Of a stretch of DNA of 64,000 nt, positions 33,729 to 43,143 are shown in pieces. This stretch comes from Caldilineaceae bacterium (GTDB taxonomy: Bacteria; Chloroflexota; Anaerolineae; Caldilineales; Caldilineaceae), in the NCBI GenBank assembly GCA_022824025.1, contig JAJEBF010000056.1, positions 124,001-188,000 of the forward strand, given 5' to 3'. Under the pieces are notes generated by a model. It did no database searches. It saw only the letters and a program-made list of their open reading frames with translations, and was not told the origin of the DNA. Position 1 is the stretch's first letter. Every line of letters starts with the position of its first letter. Both the position numbers and the translations under genes were made by a program.

Positions 33729-35144
33729 ATGAAAGAAGCACAGCCCAACGACATCGTCCGCTCTGACAGTACAGGTTCACCAAAGCTCAGCCGTCGCGCC
33801 CTGATGCGCGGGATGGCCGTCGGCCTCGGCGGCCTTGCCATGAGCTCGCTTGCAGCCTGTGCCCCGGCCGCAGAGCCGGCAGCCGAGGAAAGCGCGGGCG
33901 AAGATGCAGCTCCCGCCCCAATGCAGGAAACAATCGTCATGTGGTATGACCTGGGCGCCTCCGACGCGCAGGTCTGGGAACGCTTCTGCGCAAACTACAA
34001 CGAGGTGAATGAACATCCGGACATCACCCTCGAGTATGAGCAGGTCGGCGGCGGTGAAATGGGGACGAAGATCATGGCCTCAATCGCCACCGGTGACCCG
34101 CCCGATATCTCCTTCCGCACGATGAACGATGTCGCCGTCTGGCATCAGGCCGGCGGGCTTACCCCTCTGGATGACCTGATGGAAACGGTGGGCCTCGATC
34201 TGGACGACTTCCTGCCCCAGTATATCGAGTGGTCTTCTCTGGACGGGGAACTCTATTCCATTACCATGGACATTCTGCCAATCGCCGCCTTGATCAATGC
34301 CGGCCACGCCGAAGAAGCCGGCTTGGACATCAGCAATCCACCTGCCGACGGCCCCTCCCTGATCGAGTGGTCCAAAGCGATGACCGTAAAGGAAGGGGAC
34401 CAGATCACCCGCTCCGGGTTCCTCATGACCGGCTCCAGCGTACAGCCCAACGTGGTCTTCGGCATCGTCGCCCAGCAGCTCGGCGCCCAACCCCTCAACG
34501 CAGACCGCTCGTCCGTCACCTTCAACGACACCGACGCTCCGATTGCAGCCGCCCAGTGGGTGCTGGATACCTTCGACGAGCACGAGATGTCATCCCGCGA
34601 CGTCGCCGATCGCTACGGCGCATTCGGCCAGCAGGTAGGGTCCATCTTCTGGACCGGTCCGTGGACGCTCTTCGGCTATGTGAATACTGAGGGCCTTGAC
34701 TTCATCACTGCGCCCGTTTCGCTCATTGGCGACACGCTGACAACCGAGGCACGCGAGTACGGCCTCGCGCTCTTCACCGCCGACGGCCGCACCGAAGATC
34801 ATCTGGTCGCGGGAGCCAAGGTAATCAAATGGTTCTCGGACAACTGCATGCTGTGGGTGACCGAAGGACGCGGCGCCCCGCCCCGGCGCTCCATCCTCGA
34901 CGATCCCGATTACATGACCCTGGGCCTCGACTGGGAACTGCGCAAACCCTTTGCTGAAGCCGTCGAATACAGCTTCTTCGACTATCTTAACATGGTCGAC
35001 GGCGGCGAGTTTGCCTTCTATGCCGGCAGCAGCTCAACCGTGCCCAAGGCCATGGACCCGGTATGGGCACGCGAGAAGAGCATCGAAGAAGGCCTGGCCG
35101 ATCTCGAAGCGGCTTGGCAGAAGATTCTGGATGATCGCAGCTGA
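33729..35144 (+). CDS. Sugar ABC transporter substrate-binding lipoprotein (Tat-type signal), cassette 2
   Basis: 471 residues from the ATG at 33729, preceded by GAGGAGG nine bases away. SRRALMRGMAVGLGGLAMSSLAAC near residues 21-44 combines a twin-arginine motif with a lipobox, so the protein is probably folded before export and lipid-anchored. The body is SBP_bac_1-like (ETIVMWYDLGASDAQVWERF, KIMASIATGDPPDISFRTMND, GYVNTEGLDFITAPVSL). The N-terminal 20 residues before the twin arginines are unusually polar. It feeds the permeases at 35224 and 36175; the substrate may be the sugar released by the sialidase-like protein encoded downstream. Confidence 0.9.
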   Translation: MKEAQPNDIVRSDSTGSPKLSRRALMRGMAVGLGGLAMSSLAACAPAAEPAAEESAGEDAAPAPMQETIVMWYDLGASDAQVWERFCANYNEVNEHPDITLEYEQVGGGEMGTKIMASIATGDPPDISFRTMNDVAVWHQAGGLTPLDDLMETVGLDLDDFLPQYIEWSSLDGELYSITMDILPIAALINAGHAEEAGLDISNPPADGPSLIEWSKAMTVKEGDQITRSGFLMTGSSVQPNVVFGIVAQQLGAQPLNADRSSVTFNDTDAPIAAAQWVLDTFDEHEMSSRDVADRYGAFGQQVGSIFWTGPWTLFGYVNTEGLDFITAPVSLIGDTLTTEAREYGLALFTADGRTEDHLVAGAKVIKWFSDNCMLWVTEGRGAPPRRSILDDPDYMTLGLDWELRKPFAEAVEYSFFDYLNMVDGGEFAFYAGSSSTVPKAMDPVWAREKSIEEGLADLEAAWQKILDDRS

Positions 35145-35153
35145 TAAATGCCA

Positions 35154-35202
35154 GGAGTCCGGGCGGAATGGTTCGCGACGGGTGACATTCTGCCCGGACT
35201 CC
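35154..35202 (+). terminator. Strong hairpin between binding-protein and permease genes, cassette 2
   Basis: Left arm GGAGTCCGGGCGGAATG and right arm CATTCTGCCCGGACTCC pair over 17 bases with one G-T pair, around a 15-base loop. No T-tract. It fills most of the gap between the two genes and probably acts as an mRNA-stabilising or partial stop signal. Confidence 0.7.
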
Positions 35203-35223
35203 CTGTAACCGAGAACCCTGTGC

Positions 35224-36153
35224 ATGACCCACCTTGCAGACAGAGCCGCGCCAGACGGTTGGCTTTCCCGACTCTCCAGAATCAGATACCGTGGACGCCG
35301 CGTTGATTGGCAGGCGTACCTCTTCATTCTGCCGTTCGCTCTCATCTTCATCGTTATTACCCTCCTCCCCATATTCTTCGGAATCTACATCAGCTTCAAC
35401 GAATGGGGTATCGTCGGTGACCCGGAATGGGTCGGGCTCGACAACTTCCGCGAAGCAATGCAGGACGACTGGATCCCCAAGGTCTGGGGCAATACCTTCC
35501 AGATGGCCGCTCTCGTTGTGCCGGGAACCGTGCTCGTTGCCCTGTTGATGGCGCTCTGGATCAACCGCGAACAGTGGCTGTCCGGCCCGATCCGGACGGC
35601 CTTTTTTGCGCCCCATGTCGTTGCCATTACCGTCACCGCCATCATCTGGATCTGGATTTTCGAGAAAGAGACCGGCCTTCTCAACCTGGCGCTCTACGGC
35701 ATCGGAATCCCCAAACAGGGTTGGTTGACGACAAGCAAGTGGGTGATCCAGTCGATCTCCCTTGTCACCATCTGGCAGGCGGTGGGCTTCCACATGGTTA
35801 TCCTACTGGCCGGACTCAAAGAGATTCCGGCCGAATTGGGAGAAGCGGCCGTCATCGACGGCGCCTCAGCCTGGCAGGCGTTCTGGCGAATAACCCTTCC
35901 TCTCCTGACTCCGGCGCTGGGGCTGGTCATTACACTCGAAATCATCAGCGCCTTCCGCATCTTTGGACAGGTCTATCTGATGACAGGCGGCGGTCCGGGC
36001 GGTCATTCAGCCACCATCGTTTCCTATATCTACCATGAAGGATTTGTCCGCTTTCGCCTCGGCTTTGCCGCCGCTCTTTCTCTCCTTCTCTTCCTGACAA
36101 TTCTCCTGTTTACCCTCCTGCGGGCGCGCCTGGTAAGGGAACATAGCAATTAG
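35224..36153 (+). CDS. Sugar ABC transporter permease (MalF/UgpA type), cassette 2
   Basis: 309 residues; six membrane helices beginning QAYLFILPFALIFIVITLLPIFFGIYISFNEWGI. The ATPase-contact EAA loop reads PAELGEAAVIDGASAWQAFWRITLPLLTP and is followed by FRIFGQVYLMTGGGPGGHS, the usual UgpA motif. It is 80 bases after the binding protein with a hairpin between, and 22 before the second permease. There is no ATPase gene in this cassette, so a shared ATPase, perhaps the one at 41948, must energise it. Confidence 0.9.
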   Translation: MTHLADRAAPDGWLSRLSRIRYRGRRVDWQAYLFILPFALIFIVITLLPIFFGIYISFNEWGIVGDPEWVGLDNFREAMQDDWIPKVWGNTFQMAALVVPGTVLVALLMALWINREQWLSGPIRTAFFAPHVVAITVTAIIWIWIFEKETGLLNLALYGIGIPKQGWLTTSKWVIQSISLVTIWQAVGFHMVILLAGLKEIPAELGEAAVIDGASAWQAFWRITLPLLTPALGLVITLEIISAFRIFGQVYLMTGGGPGGHSATIVSYIYHEGFVRFRLGFAAALSLLLFLTILLFTLLRARLVREHSN

Positions 36154-36174
36154 AGCCCAAAAGCCACTCTGATC

Positions 36175-37050
36175 ATGTCGAACCTGAGCCTCAGCACTCT
36201 CTACAACCAAACGTCGTTGCGTTTCATCAAGACCTTCATAATCTGGCTGCCAGGCGCCGTTGTGGCTCTGCTTTGGCTATTCCCGCTCTACTGGATGCTC
36301 AACACCTCCGTCAAGCCCGATCGACTGATCATGGCAGGGGTAGACCTGATTCCCACCGAAATTACCTGGGAACACTATCGGACTGTGGTGGCGGACACAC
36401 CCGTAATTCGCTGGTTTGTCAACAGTATCGTGACCTCGGTCTGTGTTGTCGCCGGCAGCCTGGTGTTGGGGTCGCTGACCGGCTTCGCCCTGGCGAGGAT
36501 GCACTTCCCGGGACGCACAGTCATCTTCTGGCTTCTGATCAGTTCGCTGATGATCCCGCCCGAGATGAGTATCGTTCCGCTCTTTATCGGCGTCTTGCGG
36601 CTGGAAGTCCAGGACAGTTTCATTTCCCTGATCGTTCCTCCCCTGGCCAGTGTCTTCCCGGTCTACCTGTATCGTCAGTTCTTTCTCTCCTTCCCACGCG
36701 AGCTGGAGGACGCGGCCGCCATCGATGGATGCAGTCGACTAGGTACCTTTATGCGCGTGGCGCTGCCGCTTGCGAGGCCGGCTACGCTGGCCGGCGCCAT
36801 TCTCATCTTCACCAGCAACTGGAACTCCTTCCTCTGGCCGCTGCTGGTCGCCTTCAAAACGGAGTGGAAAACGCTGCCCGTGGGGATGGCCTTCTACACG
36901 CGTCTCGACATTCAAGGCACCTCCACCCAGAGCGGCTACGGCGAAGCCATGGCTGCCGTCGCCATCGTCGCCCTGCCAACGCTGATTTTCTTTCTTATCC
37001 TGCAGCGATACTTCATTGAAGGGGTCACCCAAGTCGGCATCAAGGGCTGA
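36175..37050 (+). CDS. Sugar ABC transporter permease (MalG/UgpE type), cassette 2
   Basis: 291 residues and six helices. FPLYWMLNTSVKPDRLIMAG is the MalG-type N-terminal motif; PRELEDAAAIDGCSRLGTFMRVALPLARP is the EAA loop; FTSNWNSFLWPLLVAF is the helix-5 motif. It ends EGVTQVGIKG. It partners the permease just upstream. The next gene, a sialidase-fold protein, follows by 72 bases and may be co-transcribed. Confidence 0.9.
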   Translation: MSNLSLSTLYNQTSLRFIKTFIIWLPGAVVALLWLFPLYWMLNTSVKPDRLIMAGVDLIPTEITWEHYRTVVADTPVIRWFVNSIVTSVCVVAGSLVLGSLTGFALARMHFPGRTVIFWLLISSLMIPPEMSIVPLFIGVLRLEVQDSFISLIVPPLASVFPVYLYRQFFLSFPRELEDAAAIDGCSRLGTFMRVALPLARPATLAGAILIFTSNWNSFLWPLLVAFKTEWKTLPVGMAFYTRLDIQGTSTQSGYGEAMAAVAIVALPTLIFFLILQRYFIEGVTQVGIKG

Positions 37051-37121
37051 CTTCGAAACGGCAATACCTCATAGAGGGCAAGTTCACTGAGCCAACAGGG
37101 CGGAAGGCAGAGGCAGTCAAA

Positions 37122-38246
37122 ATGGGTCAAGTCATGAAAAATGCGGAGAAGATCACCCTCTATCACGACCCCTCCCGCTACACATGCCAGGTCGGCGCCG
37201 CGCAGCTCCAGAACGGAGATGTCGTCGTGGTCTTCAACGAAACCAGCGGCTACATACATCCAGATTTCGACAGCATTCTTCTGATCCGCTCTACCGATAA
37301 CGGTCAGTCGTGGGACCGGACGCCCGTTGTAACGGTCTGGCCCGCCACCCATCACTTCGGCAGCGACACACCCTCCGTCACGCAACTCTCAGACGGCACC
37401 CTCCTCGTCAACTACTTTCAATGGGCCTTCGTCGACCAGAAGGGCATGCTGGACGACTTCGGTCCGCAAGACAGGCCCCGCGGCACGCGCGATGTCGACG
37501 GCGTCGGCATCACTGCCTCTTCTGACAACGGCTATACGTGGGGCGCCGCCTACAAGGCCAACGTAGCGCCCATGCGTTGGGGCCAGCCAATCGACGGCGT
37601 GGTGGAGCTGCCCAACGGCTCCCTGCTCATGGCCTGCCACGGACACCAGTTCGCACGCGCCTGGATGGAAACGGACAACCTCCACGAACGCGTCCGCTCA
37701 TACCTCATGCGTTCTGACAACAAGGGTCACGACTGGGAATACTATTCCACCATCGCCTATGACCCCGCCAACATCATCTCATTCGACGAAACCGCGCTCG
37801 CCCGCACTGCCGACGGCGCCTTGGTCACCATGATGCGCACCATGCACGGCGTCCGCAACCGGCACCAACACATGTGGACCGCCCATTCACACAATGATGG
37901 CGAATCCTGGAGCCGGCCTGAACCCACCAACCTCTGGGGCTACCCAGCCGACCTCACTCTCCTGCAAGACGGCCGCATGCTCTCCACCTACGGCCATCGC
38001 CGCGACCCCTGGGGAATCCGCGCCTGCATCTCCGAGGACGGGCTGCACTGGGACGTCGCCAACGAGTTTGTCATCAGTTCCGGCGGCATCGCACCCCCGG
38101 AAGCAGTCCCCAATCTCTACTGGCACATCGGCTATCCCACCACGATCCAACTCAACGACGGCACGCTCTTCACCGTCTTCCACGAGTGGACAGTAGAAAG
38201 CCCAATCGTCCAGTATGTCGTCGCCGTCCGCTGGGAAATTGCGTAG
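37122..38246 (+). CDS. Sialidase-fold (BNR/Asp-box) glycoside hydrolase-like protein
   Basis: 374 residues of a six-bladed sialidase-like propeller. Asp boxes of the S-x-D-x-G-x-x-W type recur: RSTDNGQSWDR, SSDNGYTWGAA, RSDNKGHDWEYY, HSHNDGESWSR. Acidic and Arg residues for an exo-sialidase site can be proposed (R and E in the blades) but not assigned. There is no signal peptide, so it may act on imported sugars or be a lyase or hydrolase of a related kind. It follows the permease at 36175 and would process the transported sugar. An ATG 12 bases further in is a possible alternative start. Confidence 0.75.
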   Translation: MGQVMKNAEKITLYHDPSRYTCQVGAAQLQNGDVVVVFNETSGYIHPDFDSILLIRSTDNGQSWDRTPVVTVWPATHHFGSDTPSVTQLSDGTLLVNYFQWAFVDQKGMLDDFGPQDRPRGTRDVDGVGITASSDNGYTWGAAYKANVAPMRWGQPIDGVVELPNGSLLMACHGHQFARAWMETDNLHERVRSYLMRSDNKGHDWEYYSTIAYDPANIISFDETALARTADGALVTMMRTMHGVRNRHQHMWTAHSHNDGESWSRPEPTNLWGYPADLTLLQDGRMLSTYGHRRDPWGIRACISEDGLHWDVANEFVISSGGIAPPEAVPNLYWHIGYPTTIQLNDGTLFTVFHEWTVESPIVQYVVAVRWEIA

Positions 38247-38403
38247 CGGACGATAAGTCACATTCCTCGCAATCCCTGCCTCTCACTCGCCAACACATGA
38301 CCGGCGCCTTCCCTACCCACCGCTGCCCGAACCCGCGGAAAAATCTGGAATGGGGAACGTCAAAGCGGCAGATGCGGTCACCAAAGCCCCCGATTCCGGG
38401 GAC

Positions 38404-38432
38404 TTGACAAGAATCGCGCTTTACTCCAGAAT
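38404..38432 (+). promoter_or_regulatory. Promoter of the third ABC cassette
   Basis: TTGACA (38404-38409), a 17-base spacer and CAGAAT (38427-38432, four of six). It is 143 bases before the ATG at 38575, within the 328-base gap after the sialidase-like gene. The rest of that gap is unremarkable. Confidence 0.5.
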
Positions 38433-38574
38433 TCCAGCCAAATAGCCGGACCTTTCCAACAAGATAGATCCTCCCTCGTCGTCTGACCTTGCCATGTGCC
38501 TGAAAGTATCGCACCTTCGTGAAACTCCAGTGCAACACTCTCCAAACCTACTTCAGTAAGGAGGAAGCAAAGTC

Positions 38575-39918
38575 ATGAAAAAGCTCTATCTGCCAGCCAT
38601 CTTCATCCTGGTGATGGCAATCATGGTGTCGGCTTGCGCGGCGCCCGCAGCGCCCGCGGACTCTGGCGCGATGGCTGAGGAGACGGACGAGGAAATCACC
38701 ATCAGCATCATCACCGCCCAGGGCCCCCTGGCTGATGGCCTCGTCGCTCTGATCCCACAATTTGAAGAAGAAAATCCGGGCATCAAGGTCGAAGTTGCGC
38801 CCTTCCCCTGGACGACATTCTTCGAAAAGGTGATCTCGCTGGCCCGCACCGAATCCGGGGAATTTGACGTCATCTTCGCCGACGATCCCTGGATGCCCAA
38901 CATCGTCGACGGCGGCCTGTCCGTCAACCTGACGGAAGCCTACGACGCAACCCGCGACGAAGACGTGCCCCAGGTCTCCTACGACGTCTTCTCCTGGCCG
39001 CCCCCCTATGGCCCCATCCCCCTGGACTTCCAGACCGGTGAACGTCCGGACCTCCACGCCCTGCCCATCCAGGGCAACGTCATCATGTTCTACATCCGCC
39101 AGGACATACTCGACGAACGAGGTCTTGATCCACCCGTAACCTGGGATGACGTACTGGCGATCGCTGAACAGGTCCACTGCCCCGACTGCGACCCGCCCTT
39201 CTACGGCTACAACGTGCGCGGCGCCGCCGGCAGTGACGCCCTCGCCCTGCTGTGGTCAATGGGCGGCGGCATCTTCGACGACGAGTTCAACGTCATCCTC
39301 GACAACGAGGCCGGCTGCGATGCGCTCACGCTCTATGAGCAGTTGAGCAAGTACCTGCCGCCGGGCGGAAATACCTACGGCACCACCGAAATGGTCGCCG
39401 AAGTCGTCTCCGGCCGCGCCATGATGGGCATCGGCTGGCCCGGTGACGCCTACGCCGCCTTCGAGGACGAGACCGACTCCGATGTAGCCGGCAAGATGCT
39501 CTATCTGCCTCTGCCCGCCTCCGAAGTCGGCGCGCCCCATGTCTCCATGATGGGCCACTGGGGCCTCGTGCTCAACGCCCATTCCGAGCACAAGGACGCC
39601 GCCTGGACCTACATGGAGTGGATGCACTACAACCAGGAGCACGCGCTCTCCTACGCCCATGCCGGCGGCATCCCCTTCCGCAAGTCCGTCTTCAACGACC
39701 CCGAACTGATCCTGGAAAAGCCCTGGTTCCCGGCCCAGTTTGAGGCCCTGATGGTGCCCCCGAAGTGGCGCCCCCGCAGCACCCAGGCCACAGGAATCAG
39801 CCTCGCCATCCTTGGGCCGGCCTTCAGCGCCGTCGGCGCCGGTGACATAACCGGCCAGGAAGCCTGCGAGCAGGCTGGCGCCGAAATCCGTCTCGAGATG
39901 GAGGGTGTCACCAACTAA
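38575..39918 (+). CDS. Sugar ABC transporter substrate-binding lipoprotein (Sec-type), cassette 3
   Basis: 447 residues, AAGGAGG upstream. MKKLYLPAIFILVMAIMVSAC is a classical Sec lipoprotein signal with Cys at residue 21, unlike the Tat-type signals of the other binding proteins here. The body is SBP_bac_1-like (ISIITAQGPLADGLVALIPQFEEENPGIKVEVAPFPW, DVIFADDPWMPNIVDGG, GHWGLVLNAHSEHKDAAWTYMEWM). It has a pair of Cys in HCPDCDPPF that could form a disulfide or bind metal. Together with permeases at 40033/41023 and its own ATPase at 41948 this is the only complete ABC importer in the window. Confidence 0.9.
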   Translation: MKKLYLPAIFILVMAIMVSACAAPAAPADSGAMAEETDEEITISIITAQGPLADGLVALIPQFEEENPGIKVEVAPFPWTTFFEKVISLARTESGEFDVIFADDPWMPNIVDGGLSVNLTEAYDATRDEDVPQVSYDVFSWPPPYGPIPLDFQTGERPDLHALPIQGNVIMFYIRQDILDERGLDPPVTWDDVLAIAEQVHCPDCDPPFYGYNVRGAAGSDALALLWSMGGGIFDDEFNVILDNEAGCDALTLYEQLSKYLPPGGNTYGTTEMVAEVVSGRAMMGIGWPGDAYAAFEDETDSDVAGKMLYLPLPASEVGAPHVSMMGHWGLVLNAHSEHKDAAWTYMEWMHYNQEHALSYAHAGGIPFRKSVFNDPELILEKPWFPAQFEALMVPPKWRPRSTQATGISLAILGPAFSAVGAGDITGQEACEQAGAEIRLEMEGVTN

Positions 39919-39928
39919 CCTGATTTCA

Positions 39929-39964
39929 GCAAAGAGGAGTGGGAATCCCCCCACTCCTCTTTGC
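39929..39964 (+). terminator. Strong hairpin between binding-protein and permease genes, cassette 3
   Basis: A perfect 15-base stem, GCAAAGAGGAGTGGG with CCCACTCCTCTTTGC, around AATCCC. It lacks a T-tract, so 3' protection or partial termination is more likely than full termination. It occupies the same position as the hairpins at 20365 and 35154. Confidence 0.75.
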
Positions 39965-40032
39965 CTGTGCGCACGCTTCTCGCACCGGCGTGCAGACCAT
40001 CTTCCTGACCTACCGGCCCAAGGAGGGTTTCG

Positions 40033-40989
40033 TTGACCGTACAACAGACCGTCAGGCCCTTGCCCGGCCAGGGCGCGAATAGCCCCGCCTCACAACCGCC
40101 GCCGCCCCAGGGCATGTGGTCCGAACTTTTCAGCTTTCGAGACAATCGCCTCGGGGTCATGCTGATCATCCCCAGCCTCCTGACGTTGATCCTGGTCCAG
40201 TTCTATCCCATCGTTTACAACTTCTGGCTGATTCTCACCAGCGAGAAGGGGGAGTGGATCGGCCTGGCCAACCTCTCCAGACTTACCAGGGACACCATCT
40301 TCCACGGCGCGCTGATCTTCAGCCTCAAAATGGGCATCGTGGTCGTTCCCATGTGCCTGCTTGTCGGACTGGGACTGGCCCTTCTGGTGCACAGCGACTA
40401 CGCCGGCCGCAAGGCGATCTGGATCTCAATCCTTATCATTCCGCTGATGGTCTCCGAAATCGTCGCCGGCATGATGTGGAAGATCATGTACCACCCCACC
40501 CTGGGACTGGTAAACGTTCCCCTCTCCGCCCTCGGTCTCGAACCGATTATCTGGCTTGTAAAAGCCGATACCGCCTTCATCGCCCTCTGCGTCGTCGAGA
40601 TCTGGCGCATCAGCCCCCTGGCATTTCTGCTTCTCTACGCCGGCCTCAACCAGGTCCCCCGCGACATCTACGAGGCCGCCGCCGTCGACGGCGCAACCCG
40701 TTGGCGCGCCTTCTGGGACATGACCCTCCCCTATATCAGGCCGATGTTTTCCATCGCCACCATCCTCGTCTTTGTCTGGTCCACCCGCACGATCGGCACC
40801 ATCGCCGCCACCACCCAGGGCGGCCCGGGCCGCGCCACCTGGAACCTCTCCTGGTACATCTACGGCATGTCCTTCCAGCGGCTCAAGCCCCATTACGCCT
40901 CTGCCGCGGTGCTCGTCATGCTGCTCATGACCTATATCGCCGGCACGATCTTCGTCAGATATCTCTGGGTGGAGCGCCGAAGCCGCTGA
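40033..40989 (+). CDS. Sugar ABC transporter permease (MalF/UgpA type), cassette 3
   Basis: 318 residues from a TTG with AAGGAGGG five bases upstream. The first 37 residues are polar and Pro-rich; six helices then start at GVMLIIPSLLTLILVQFYPIVYNFWLIL. The EAA loop is PRDIYEAAAVDGATRWRAFWDMTLPYIRP, followed by the usual GGPGRATWNLSWYIY. It follows the hairpin at 39929 and leads the MalG-type subunit. Confidence 0.9.
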   Translation: MTVQQTVRPLPGQGANSPASQPPPPQGMWSELFSFRDNRLGVMLIIPSLLTLILVQFYPIVYNFWLILTSEKGEWIGLANLSRLTRDTIFHGALIFSLKMGIVVVPMCLLVGLGLALLVHSDYAGRKAIWISILIIPLMVSEIVAGMMWKIMYHPTLGLVNVPLSALGLEPIIWLVKADTAFIALCVVEIWRISPLAFLLLYAGLNQVPRDIYEAAAVDGATRWRAFWDMTLPYIRPMFSIATILVFVWSTRTIGTIAATTQGGPGRATWNLSWYIYGMSFQRLKPHYASAAVLVMLLMTYIAGTIFVRYLWVERRSR

Positions 40990-41022
40990 GACCGAAGGCC
41001 GTTTTCATAGGAGTGTAAGCTG

Positions 41023-41931
41023 ATGGCACAAACAGATGTGAGTGAGACGACAACCAACGAACCCGTGCCCCAGGATGTAGTAATGGCCGCGCAGGGGCGC
41101 CGTCTCAACCTGCGTAAACTGCTCGTTGTCATCGTCCTCTACCTCGCCGCCTTCTGGACCCTCGTCCCCATGTACTGGGTCGCCATCTCTTCCATCAAGT
41201 CGCTGCGCGACCTCGCCCACATCCCGCCCCGTTTCTTCCCAACCGATCCCCGGCTCGACGCCTGGGTGACCATCTTTGAACGCCGCATCCTCGAAAACGT
41301 CTACAACAGTCTCGTCGTTTCCACCCTGGCAACCATCATCTGCCTCATTATCGCAGTGCCCGCTGCCTACGCCGCCACCAGGATGCGCCTGCCCTTCAAG
41401 TTCGTCGCCATCGTCGTCGGCCTCATGGGCCTCGTCGCGCTCCTGCCCCCCATCGCCTCCGCCATCCCCCTATTCCTCCTCGGCAGCGATCTCGGAATTA
41501 TCGACGAAAAATACACCCTGATCATCCTTTATACCGTTCTCAACACCGCCTTCGCCGTCTGGGTCCTGCGCGGCACCTTTATGGACGTCCCCATGGACGT
41601 GGAGGAAGCGGCCCTGATGGATGGGGACACACGCTTCGGCGCTGTGCGCCGCATCCTGCTGCCCCTGATCTTCCCCAGCCTCTTTTCGATCGCCATCCTG
41701 CTCTTTATCTTCAACTGGAACGAGTACATCATCGCGCTCTACTTCGTGAATTCCATGAAGACGATGACGCTGCCGATTGCGATCCAGGCACAGATCCCGC
41801 AGCACGAGCTCGATTGGGGCGTGGTCAGCGCCGCCGGCACGATCGCCGTTTTCCCGGTGCTGGTGGCCGCCTTTACATTACAGAGATTCCTGGTGCGCGG
41901 GCTGACCTTTGGCGTCGCCAGCGGCCAGTGA
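41023..41931 (+). CDS. Sugar ABC transporter permease (MalG/UgpE type), cassette 3
   Basis: 302 residues and six helices (LLVVIVLYLAAFWTLVPMYWVAISSIKS is the MalG-type start). The EAA loop is PMDVEEAALMDGDTRFGAVRRILLPLIFPS; NWNEYIIALYFVNSM is the helix-5 motif. AGGAG precedes the ATG. It is followed after 16 bases by the ATPase gene. Confidence 0.9.
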   Translation: MAQTDVSETTTNEPVPQDVVMAAQGRRLNLRKLLVVIVLYLAAFWTLVPMYWVAISSIKSLRDLAHIPPRFFPTDPRLDAWVTIFERRILENVYNSLVVSTLATIICLIIAVPAAYAATRMRLPFKFVAIVVGLMGLVALLPPIASAIPLFLLGSDLGIIDEKYTLIILYTVLNTAFAVWVLRGTFMDVPMDVEEAALMDGDTRFGAVRRILLPLIFPSLFSIAILLFIFNWNEYIIALYFVNSMKTMTLPIAIQAQIPQHELDWGVVSAAGTIAVFPVLVAAFTLQRFLVRGLTFGVASGQ

Positions 41932-41947
41932 GCAAGGAGAGTACACT

Positions 41948-43030
41948 TTGGCGGAAGTAAGAATAGAAGGCCTGACAAAGTACTTCGGCGATACCTGCGC
42001 CGTCAACCAGCTCAATCTCGTCGTCAGGGACGGCGACCTGGTCGTCCTGCTCGGCCCCTCCGGCTGCGGCAAGACCACCACCATGCGATGCGTAGCCGGC
42101 CTCGAACGCCCCACCTACGGTGACATCTACATCGGCGACACGCGCGTCAACGACCTTGAACCGCGCGAACGCGATGTCGCCCTCGTCTTCCAGAGTTACG
42201 CCCTCTACCCCCATTTCACCGCCTTCGACAACATCGCCTACCCCTTGCGCCTGCGCAAAACGCCCAAAGATGAGATGGAGCGCCGGGTGCGCGATGTCGC
42301 CGAAATGCTCGGCATAACGCATACCCTGGACCGGCCGCCCGGCCTCTGCTCAGGCGGCGAGCAGCAGCGCATCGCCCTCGGCAGAGCCATCGTGCGCGAA
42401 CCCGTCGTCTTCCTCATGGACGAGCCGCTCTCCAACATCGACGCCCTCCTTCGCGTCTACATGCGCGCCGAGATCAAACGGCTGCAACACGAGCTGGGCA
42501 CGACCATGATCTACGTGACCCATGATCAGGTCGAGGGCATGACAATGGCCGATCAGATCGCGGTCATGAACGAAGGCGCCCTGCAGCAACTCGGCACCCC
42601 CAGCGAAATCTACGACCTGCCGTCCAACAACTTCGTCGCCCGCTTCGTCGGCTCGACACCGATGAACTTCATCCCCGGCGTACTCCAGAAGGAGAACGGC
42701 AAAACCGTCCACAAGAGCGATCAGTTCATCATTCCGGTCAGTGCCGAAATGGCCGGCCGCGCGGCCGAGCTCTGTCCCAGCGGCCAATGTACCCTGGGCG
42801 TCCGCCCCGAAGAGATTCGCTTCACCACGGATGACGAAGGCGACAACCAGGCCAGGGTCTTCCTCCTGGAGCCACTCGGTTCGGAGACTATACTTGACAT
42901 AGAGAAAGAAGGCCTCCTCCTCAAGGTCAAGGACGTGGCCTCAACCCAAGTGCGAGAGGGCGATAACCTCAGTCTCTCCTTCAACCGCTTTCATCTCTTC
43001 GATGACAATACCGGGGCAGCCATCCGCTGA
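41948..43030 (+). CDS. Sugar ABC transporter ATP-binding protein (MalK/UgpC/MsmK type)
   Basis: 360 residues from a TTG at 41948 (AAGGAGAG seven bases upstream); the frame opens earlier inside the permease gene. Walker A is GPSGCGKT, the Q-loop FQSYALYPH, the signature LCSGGEQQR instead of the usual LSGGQ, Walker B VVFLMDEPLSNID and the switch His YVTHDQVEG. The C-terminal ~120 residues form the MalK-type TOBE domain (LGVRPEEIRFTTD). It is the only sugar-ABC ATPase in the window, so it may serve the two ATPase-less cassettes too. Confidence 0.95.
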   Translation: MAEVRIEGLTKYFGDTCAVNQLNLVVRDGDLVVLLGPSGCGKTTTMRCVAGLERPTYGDIYIGDTRVNDLEPRERDVALVFQSYALYPHFTAFDNIAYPLRLRKTPKDEMERRVRDVAEMLGITHTLDRPPGLCSGGEQQRIALGRAIVREPVVFLMDEPLSNIDALLRVYMRAEIKRLQHELGTTMIYVTHDQVEGMTMADQIAVMNEGALQQLGTPSEIYDLPSNNFVARFVGSTPMNFIPGVLQKENGKTVHKSDQFIIPVSAEMAGRAAELCPSGQCTLGVRPEEIRFTTDDEGDNQARVFLLEPLGSETILDIEKEGLLLKVKDVASTQVREGDNLSLSFNRFHLFDDNTGAAIR

Positions 43031-43040
43031 ATCGCAGGAT

Positions 43041-43064
43041 CATCGCCGGCGCGCGCCGGCGATG
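43041..43064 (+). terminator. GC-rich palindrome after the ATPase gene
   Basis: Perfect palindrome CATCGCCGGCGC / GCGCCGGCGATG, able to fold into a 10-base stem with a GCGC loop. It starts ten bases after the ATPase stop. No T-tract, so a stop signal of low efficiency or an mRNA end guard. Confidence 0.5.
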
Positions 43065-43143
43065 CAGTGTACGCCTCCCTCTGCTCCACCCAATCCATAC
43101 GATGGCGCGCAAGCGCCCGCGAATACATGCCAAGTGAGGAACT

